A stretch of 64,000 bases of DNA from contig NZ_BMSF01000022.1 of NCBI RefSeq assembly GCF_014649015.1, positions 1 through 64,000 on the forward strand, given 5' to 3'. The stretch's first letter is position 1; every line of letters starts with the position of its first letter. The notes below the pieces were generated by a model, which saw nothing but the letters and a program-made list of their open reading frames with translations, had not been told where the DNA came from and searched no databases. The position numbers and the translations under genes were made by a program. Of the stretch, positions 59,946 through 64,000 are shown in pieces. The DNA comes from Streptomyces narbonensis (lineage in GTDB: Bacteria > Actinomycetota > Actinomycetes > Streptomycetales > Streptomycetaceae).

Positions 59946-59967
59946 ACCAATATTGGTCTCGACCACT
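59946..59967. promoter_or_regulatory. DasR-like operator between C39-like and kinase genes
   Basis: ATTGGTCTCGACCACT (59952-59967) matches the DasR dre consensus at 14 of 16 positions, with the TGGTC/GACCA half sites intact. It overlaps a perfect palindrome ACCAATATTGGT (59946-59957). Placed between divergent genes, it could control the exported C39-like protein, the kinase, or both. Confidence 0.55.
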
Positions 59968-60009
59968 GACGGTGGTACCTCCCTGACCTGCGGCGGTCCC
60001 CGACTCCCC

Positions 60010-60021
60010 TACCCTGGGCCC
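60010..60021 (+). promoter_or_regulatory. Leaderless promoter -10 of the small kinase gene
   Basis: TACCCT (60010-60015) lies 6 bases before the ATG at 60022, with no ribosome binding site between. This spacing indicates that transcription begins at or next to the start codon. The -35 is not well conserved. Confidence 0.45.
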
Positions 60022-60651
60022 ATGACCGACCTCGACCACGCGGCACACGCCCTGCTCCGGCTCCCGCCCTCCTGCGGACCGGTCCGGCTCGTCGCGGTCG
60101 ACGGCCACGCCGGCTCCGGGAAGTCCACCCTCGCGGCCCGCCTCGCCGGCGCCCTCGGCGGCGCCCCCGTCCTCCACCTCGACGACCTCGCCACCCACGA
60201 GGAGCTCTTCGCCTGGACCGGCCGACTGCGGCGGCAGGTCCTGGAACCGCTCTCCCGGGGCGAGACCGCGCAGTACATGCCGTACGACTGGACCCACCGC
60301 TGCTTCGGCGAGGCCCGCGCACTGCCGCCGGCCCCGGTCGTCCTCGTCGAGGGCGTCGGCGCCGGCAGGGCGGTGGTGCGGCCGTTCCTGGCGTGGCTGC
60401 TGTGGATGGAACGAGCGCCCGAGGAGTCCTGGACCCGGGGGCGGCACCGGGACGGCCCGGAGCAGACCGATTTCTGGGACGGCTGGACTCTGGCGGAGAC
60501 TCGCCACTTCGCCGAGGACCCCTCCCGGCCCTTCGCCGACACCCTGGTACGGGAGCGTCGTGAGGGGTACGACTGGCTTCCCGGGCCCTCTGCGACAGCG
60601 GGCCAGGACCAGATCATCACGCACCGTGACGGCTCGATGTCCGCGAATTGA
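60022..60651 (+). CDS. Small P-loop kinase (uridine kinase-like)
   Basis: A 209-aa P-loop NTPase. Walker A is GHAGSGKS (residues 28-35); HLDDLATHEELFAWTGRLRRQ and VLVEGVGAGR correspond to the acceptor and Walker B regions of the uridine kinase/phosphoribulokinase class. The phosphate acceptor is unknown; nucleoside or small metabolite is expected. It is probably monocistronic and ends before the candidate sRNA. Confidence 0.85.
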   Translation: MTDLDHAAHALLRLPPSCGPVRLVAVDGHAGSGKSTLAARLAGALGGAPVLHLDDLATHEELFAWTGRLRRQVLEPLSRGETAQYMPYDWTHRCFGEARALPPAPVVLVEGVGAGRAVVRPFLAWLLWMERAPEESWTRGRHRDGPEQTDFWDGWTLAETRHFAEDPSRPFADTLVRERREGYDWLPGPSATAGQDQIITHRDGSMSAN

Positions 60652-60690
60652 GGGGCTGGAAGTCCGCTTCCGCAAGTGCTTCAACACCGC

Positions 60691-60719
60691 TTGACCCCGG
60701 GGGCGTACAGGTCTTACGT
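60691..60719 (+). promoter_or_regulatory. Housekeeping-type promoter of candidate sRNA
   Basis: TTGACC (60691-60696) and TTACGT (60714-60719) are spaced by exactly 17 bases. No gene starts in the next 240 bp, and two stable hairpins follow directly, the second being a good intrinsic terminator. Confidence 0.6.
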
Positions 60720-60725
60720 TCTCAA

Positions 60726-60795
60726 TGTGCGGCTTTTCGGAGCCGCCTCGGACACGAAGCCCCCGGTTGTTCCCCCGTGATCGGGGGCTTCGTTC
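60726..60795 (+). ncRNA. Candidate small RNA, about 70 nt
   Basis: From the predicted start near 60726, the RNA folds into a first hairpin (GCGGCT...AGCCGC, 60729-60746) and a second, longer one (CGAAGCCCCCG...CGGGGGCTTCG, 60755-60792) ending in TTCTG. It has a promoter, a compact structured body and a terminator, and no reading frame. It lies between the kinase gene and the TPR-AAA+ gene. The second hairpin could instead be only the kinase-gene terminator; the promoter inside the gap argues for a separate transcript. Confidence 0.55.
60755..60792 (+). terminator. Intrinsic terminator
   Basis: A perfect 11-bp stem CGAAGCCCCCG/CGGGGGCTTCG with a 16-nt loop, followed by TTCTG. It ends the candidate sRNA and would also stop read-through from the kinase gene. 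Confidence 0.8.
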
Positions 60796-60901
60796 TGTCC
60801 CGATCACCCCCTCGGAAGCCCCCTCGCGCCCCCCGACGCTCACCCAGGGTCACTGCTTCCGGATCATGCGCTTCTCCTTAAGCGCACACCCCCTGCGCAG
60901 G

Positions 60902-60907
60902 TACGAT
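60902..60907 (+). promoter_or_regulatory. Probable -10 of the TPR-AAA+ gene
   Basis: TACGAT lies 53 bp before the ATG, with TTAAGC 18 bases upstream as a weak -35. GGGGGA before the ATG at 60961 is the ribosome binding site. Confidence 0.4.
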
Positions 60908-60960
60908 GCCCCCAGGTGCGGTCAAATCCCGTCCATGCGAAGACGGTTGTGGGGGACCCG

Positions 60961-62880
60961 ATGGACATCGGCACGCAGGGCTCGCTTGCCCCCGCCGAGC
61001 TCGCCTGGCTGCGCGGAGTCGACGCCTACACGATGGGCGCCTATCCGCAGGCGGAGGACGAGTTCCGGACGGCGGTACGGATCGACCCCGGGATGGCGGA
61101 CGCCTGGCTCGGGTTACACGCGCTCCGGGTCGACACCACGACCGCGCTGCTGCGCATGTACCGCAACCGGGAGCGCTTCGGCGAGCAGCGCACCCGGCAC
61201 CGCCGCACGCTGAACTCCTGGTACTGGCTGGGCTGGTGGGTGCAGCCCGTCCTGGAGAAGCCGCGTGACCTCCTGCTCGCCCACGCCTCCCACTGGCTCG
61301 ACGGCCGCCACGTGCCGGAGCTGGACCGGGCGCTCGCCGGACTCCCCCCGGTCGACACCGACCCGCAGGTCCGCTTCCTGCACGCCTGCCGCGCCTATCT
61401 CGTCAAGGACTGGGACCAGCTCGTCCGCCATACGGAGACCCTCGTCGACGACCCGTTGCTCGGCATCGAGGCGGGCCTCTTCGGCGGCATGGCCCGGGTC
61501 CGCCTGGAGATGTACGGCCAGGCCGAGCCGCTGCTCTCGGCCTCGCTGATGCGCTGCCGCAGCGAGCAGCCGCAGCGCAAGGAGCTCCGCTACTGGCTCG
61601 CCCGCGCCCACGAGGGCACCGGGCGCAGCGCTGCGGCGCTGCCGCTCTACCGGGCCGTGCACCGGATCGACCCGGCTTTCATGGACACGGCCGCCCGGCT
61701 CGCGGCCATCGCCGAGTACGACGGCTTCGAGGGGTACGACGGCGTGGACGACCCGTCCGGCCTCGCGACGGTCGCCCTCGGCACCGTCGGCGGCGGTCTC
61801 GGCCAGGAGACCGTGGACACCGCGCCCGGCCCGGACCCGGAAGCCGGGGCGCTGGGCGACGGACTGCGGCTCGCGCCGGAGCCCGCACCGCCGGTCGTTC
61901 CCGTCGCTCCGCCCGAGACCGTACGGCAGAAGGCGTCTTTGCCCGGGCAGCCGGGGCCGCCGCGCTTCCCCGCCGGGCCCACCGACCCCGTCCTGCTCGC
62001 GGAGGCGCTCGCCGAGCTGGAGGGCATGGTCGGGCTCGACCCGGTGAAGCGGCAGGTCAAGGCGCTCTCCGCGCAGCTGGAGATGGCACGGCTGCGCGCC
62101 GAACAGGGGCTCCCCGTCCAGCCTCCTAAGCGCCACTTCGTCTTCTCCGGCCCGTCCGGGACCGGCAAGACCACGGTCGCCCGGATTCTGGGCCGGGTCT
62201 TCTACGCCCTCGGGCTGCTCGGCGGCGACCACCTCGTGGAGGCCCAACGGGCCGACCTCGTCGGAGAGTTCCTCGGCCAGACGGCGGTCAAGGCCAACGA
62301 GCTCATCGACTCGGCCCTCGGCGGGGTGCTCTTCGTCGACGAGGCGTACGCGCTCTCCAACACGGGCTACAGCAAGGGCGACGCCTACGGCGACGAAGCC
62401 CTCCAGGTCCTGCTCAAGCGGGCCGAGGACAACCGCGACCATCTGGTGGTCATCCTGGCCGGCTACCCCGAGGGCATGGACCGGCTGCTCAGCACGAACC
62501 CCGGCCTGTCCTCCCGCTTCACCACGCGGGTCGACTTCCCCTCGTACCGGCCGCTCGAACTCACCGCGATCGGCGCGGTCCTGGCGGCGGCCAACGGCGA
62601 CGGCTGGGACGACGAGGCCCGGGACGAGCTCCGCTCGATCAGCGGACACGTCGTCGAGCAGGGCTGGATCGACGAGCTGGGCAACGGCCGCTTCCTGCGC
62701 ACCCTGTACGAGAAGTCCTGCGCCTACCGGGACCTGCGGCTCTCCGGCTACCCGGGTACACCGACCCGGGACGACCTCGCGACCCTCCGGCTCGCCGACC
62801 TCATGCAGGCGTACGGCGAGGTCCTGTCGGGCCGCGGTCCGATCGACCGCGGCCCGCAGCAGGAGCCCCCGGGCTACTGA
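60961..62880 (+). CDS. TPR-AAA+ ATPase (CbxX/CfqX, EccA-like)
   Basis: A 639-aa protein. The N-terminal about 270 residues are TPR-like helical repeats (AYTMGAYPQAEDEFRTAVRI and others), a linker rich in Pro follows, and residues about 350-600 form an AAA+ domain of the CbxX/CfqX family. Walker A is GPSGTGKT (397-404), Walker B LFVDEAYAL with Asp460/Glu461, and SSRFTTRVDF holds the arginine finger. The architecture equals EccA, the ATPase of type VII secretion, but no other ESX gene is nearby. ATG 60961 was chosen for its ribosome binding site. It overlaps the end of the convergent CNNM gene by 7 bp. Confidence 0.88.
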   Translation: MDIGTQGSLAPAELAWLRGVDAYTMGAYPQAEDEFRTAVRIDPGMADAWLGLHALRVDTTTALLRMYRNRERFGEQRTRHRRTLNSWYWLGWWVQPVLEKPRDLLLAHASHWLDGRHVPELDRALAGLPPVDTDPQVRFLHACRAYLVKDWDQLVRHTETLVDDPLLGIEAGLFGGMARVRLEMYGQAEPLLSASLMRCRSEQPQRKELRYWLARAHEGTGRSAAALPLYRAVHRIDPAFMDTAARLAAIAEYDGFEGYDGVDDPSGLATVALGTVGGGLGQETVDTAPGPDPEAGALGDGLRLAPEPAPPVVPVAPPETVRQKASLPGQPGPPRFPAGPTDPVLLAEALAELEGMVGLDPVKRQVKALSAQLEMARLRAEQGLPVQPPKRHFVFSGPSGTGKTTVARILGRVFYALGLLGGDHLVEAQRADLVGEFLGQTAVKANELIDSALGGVLFVDEAYALSNTGYSKGDAYGDEALQVLLKRAEDNRDHLVVILAGYPEGMDRLLSTNPGLSSRFTTRVDFPSYRPLELTAIGAVLAAANGDGWDDEARDELRSISGHVVEQGWIDELGNGRFLRTLYEKSCAYRDLRLSGYPGTPTRDDLATLRLADLMQAYGEVLSGRGPIDRGPQQEPPGY

Positions 62881-63911
62881 CCCACGGGCAGCCGGTGGGC
62901 GGGGTCACGGACTTCGCCCACCAGCATCTCCAGGACGTCCTCCAGGGCGACCAGGCCGAGGACCCGGCCCGAGCCGTCCGCGACCTGCGCCAGATGGGTC
63001 GCGGCCCTGCGCATCACGGTGAGGGCGTCGTCGAGGGGCAGCTCGGCGCGGAGCGTCGCCATGGGCCGCCACAGCTGGTGCGGTACGGCCCGCTCCCGGT
63101 CCTCCAGGTCGAGGACGTCCTTCACGTGCACGAAGCCCATGAAGGTGCCGCGCGCCTCGGCGCGGACCGGGAAGCGCGAGTAGCCGGTCCGTACGGTCAG
63201 GTCCTCGATCTCGCGCGGGGTGACGGACGGCGGGACCGTCACCAGGGAGGACTGGGCGATGAGGACGTCCGTCACCGGGCGGCTGCCCAGTTCGAGGGCG
63301 TCCTCCAGGCGCTCCTGCTCGGCCGGGTCGAGCAGCCCGGCCTGGCCGGCGTCCTCGACGAGCCGGCCGAGCTGCGTCCGGGTGAAGACCGCCTCCACCT
63401 CGTCCTTCGGCTCGACCTTGAACGCCCGCAGGACGAGCCGGGCGCAGGCGCCCAGCGCGGCCGTGACCGGCCGGCAGAGCCGGGCGAAGCCGACCAGTGC
63501 CGGGGCGAGCCAGAGCGCGGTCCGCTCGGGCGCGGCCATCGCCAGGTTCTTCGGGACCATCTCGCCGATGACGAGGTGGAGGAAGACGACCGCGGCGAGG
63601 GCGATGACGTATCCGAGCGGGTGGATCAGGCCCTCGGGGACGCCGACCGTGTGGAAGACCGGTTCGAGGAGCCGGGCCACCGTCGGTTCGGCGACGGCGC
63701 CGAGGGTCAGCGAGCAGACGGTGATGCCGAACTGGGCAGCCGCCATCATCTGCGGCAGGTTCTCCAGACCGTGCAGGACCTGCTGGGCGCGGGCGCCGGC
63801 GAGCGGTTCGATCTGGCTGCGGCGGACGGAGACGAGCGCGAACTCGGCCCCGACGAAGAAGCCGTTGGCCAGTACGAGGACGAGGGCGAACAGCAGCTGG
63901 AGCGTGCTCAT
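62874..63911 (-). CDS. CNNM/CorC-type (HlyC/CorC) membrane protein with CBS domains
   Basis: A 345-aa protein. An N-terminal DUF21/CNNM membrane domain (LLFALVLVLANGFFVGAEFA, QFGITVCSLTLGAVAEPTVA, HLVIGEMVPKNLA) is followed by a CBS pair (about residues 210-335). It is usually annotated hemolysin family; magnesium or related ion transport is more likely for CNNM proteins. The C-terminal CorC/HlyC domain is absent. It overlaps the upstream gene by ATGA, so two such genes are coupled. Confidence 0.9.
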   Translation of the reverse strand: MSTLQLLFALVLVLANGFFVGAEFALVSVRRSQIEPLAGARAQQVLHGLENLPQMMAAAQFGITVCSLTLGAVAEPTVARLLEPVFHTVGVPEGLIHPLGYVIALAAVVFLHLVIGEMVPKNLAMAAPERTALWLAPALVGFARLCRPVTAALGACARLVLRAFKVEPKDEVEAVFTRTQLGRLVEDAGQAGLLDPAEQERLEDALELGSRPVTDVLIAQSSLVTVPPSVTPREIEDLTVRTGYSRFPVRAEARGTFMGFVHVKDVLDLEDRERAVPHQLWRPMATLRAELPLDDALTVMRRAATHLAQVADGSGRVLGLVALEDVLEMLVGEVRDPAHRLPVGQ

Positions 63912-64000
63912 CGGACGCCCTCCGCGACGAGCGGGGCGCCGGTGTCCGTCGCGAGCGGATCGGCGTACGGCTCCGGGGCCGGGGCCGGTGCCGACCGGTT
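63908..64000 (-). CDS. 3' end of a gene cut by the window edge (probable CNNM/CorC paralogue)
   Basis: The last 30 codons of a gene entering from the right end: APAPEPYADPLATDTG to EGVR, then TGA overlapping the next ATG. The Pro/Ala-rich tail shows no family by itself. Its coupling to the following CNNM gene fits the paired CNNM/CorC genes common in Streptomyces, where the upstream member is the longer one. Confidence 0.6.
   Translation of the reverse strand, partial: NRSAPAPAPEPYADPLATDTGAPLVAEGVR

Noticed and set aside
62874..63911. Hemolysin/toxin
   Set aside because: The HlyC/CorC name is historical; the sequence is a CNNM membrane domain plus CBS pair, consistent with ion transport.
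1..64000. tRNA genes
   Set aside because: No cloverleaf with a T-arm GGTTCGA-type sequence and acceptor pairing was found on either strand by eye; a tRNAscan run would be decisive.

Overview
The window is about 70% G+C, with strong third-position GC bias, GTG/TTG starts, many 4-bp ATGA/GTGA gene overlaps and several start codons placed a few bases after a -10 box. Together with a conservon (cvnABCD), RbpA, a sigma-R promoter, DasR-type operators and polyprenol-phosphate-mannose synthase, this identifies a Streptomyces chromosome. From memory, crr-ptsI ... rbpA ... ppm1 occur in the same order in S. coelicolor (SCO1390-1391, SCO1421, SCO1423), so this looks like a conserved chromosomal segment rather than an island. 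No phage, intact insertion sequence, CRISPR array or tRNA was found.

Layout. 1-250: leader and promoter region of an rRNA operon running leftward out of the window. 250-2800: DasR-type operator, then crr and ptsI (general PTS). 2.8-8.4 kb: a hypothetical gene, an MFS transporter divergent from a MocR-type regulator with a palindrome between them, and an ECF sigma factor coupled to a membrane protein. 8.5-16.2 kb: acetoacetyl-CoA synthetase, GH31 glucosidase, NUDIX hydrolase, secreted M15 (VanX-like) peptidase, and a DUF35/thiolase pair behind a TetR-like palindrome. 16.2-20.5 kb: conservon cvnABCD. 21.5-29.8 kb: a four-gene operon with the architecture of MukBEF/Mks/Wadjet-type condensins (kleisin-like, proline-rich repeat protein, MukE-like, 1585-aa SMC-like ATPase) but without a JetD/MksG nuclease, and with six 47-bp tandem repeats upstream. 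30.2-38.4 kb: 5-oxoproline region, with an FCD-type GntR regulator, an MFS transporter, pxpABC, and a convergent ATP-dependent hydantoinase/oxoprolinase preceded by a truncated glycosyltransferase. 39.3-43.8 kb: HEAT and ankyrin proteins, a 64-aa membrane peptide and an FtsK-like protein with a broken Walker A. 43.9-46.3 kb: YczR/YczE pair and a 165-bp palindromic MITE-like element. 46.4-53.4 kb: GDPD, UMF1-type transporter, rbpA, fxsA, ppm1, amidohydrolase, Lrp regulator. 53.7-58.1 kb: a small protein, a second palindromic element with the same ends, and an acyl-metabolism cluster (APH-like kinase, CrtC-like protein, acyl-CoA dehydrogenase). 58.2-64 kb: C39-like exported protein, small kinase, a candidate sRNA, a TPR-AAA+ (CbxX/EccA-like) protein and a CNNM/CorC-type membrane protein pair.

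How the parts work together. crr-ptsI supply phosphate to all PTS sugars under DasR-type control, and a second DasR-like site sits at about 59.96 kb. The pxp operon and the hydantoinase/oxoprolinase both open 5-oxoproline (or related rings) to amino acids and face each other with overlapping 3' ends. The two CTGACG-GTW-CGTCAG palindromes (14.5 and 56.4 kb) may link the thiolase pair and the acyl/isoprenoid-like cluster into one regulon.

The most interesting items are the nuclease-less Mks/Wadjet-like operon with its proline-rich insertion and upstream iteron-like repeats, and the two CTAG-flanked palindromic elements that each begin exactly at the TAG stop codon of a gene. All functional statements rest on reading the translated sequences; no database search was run.
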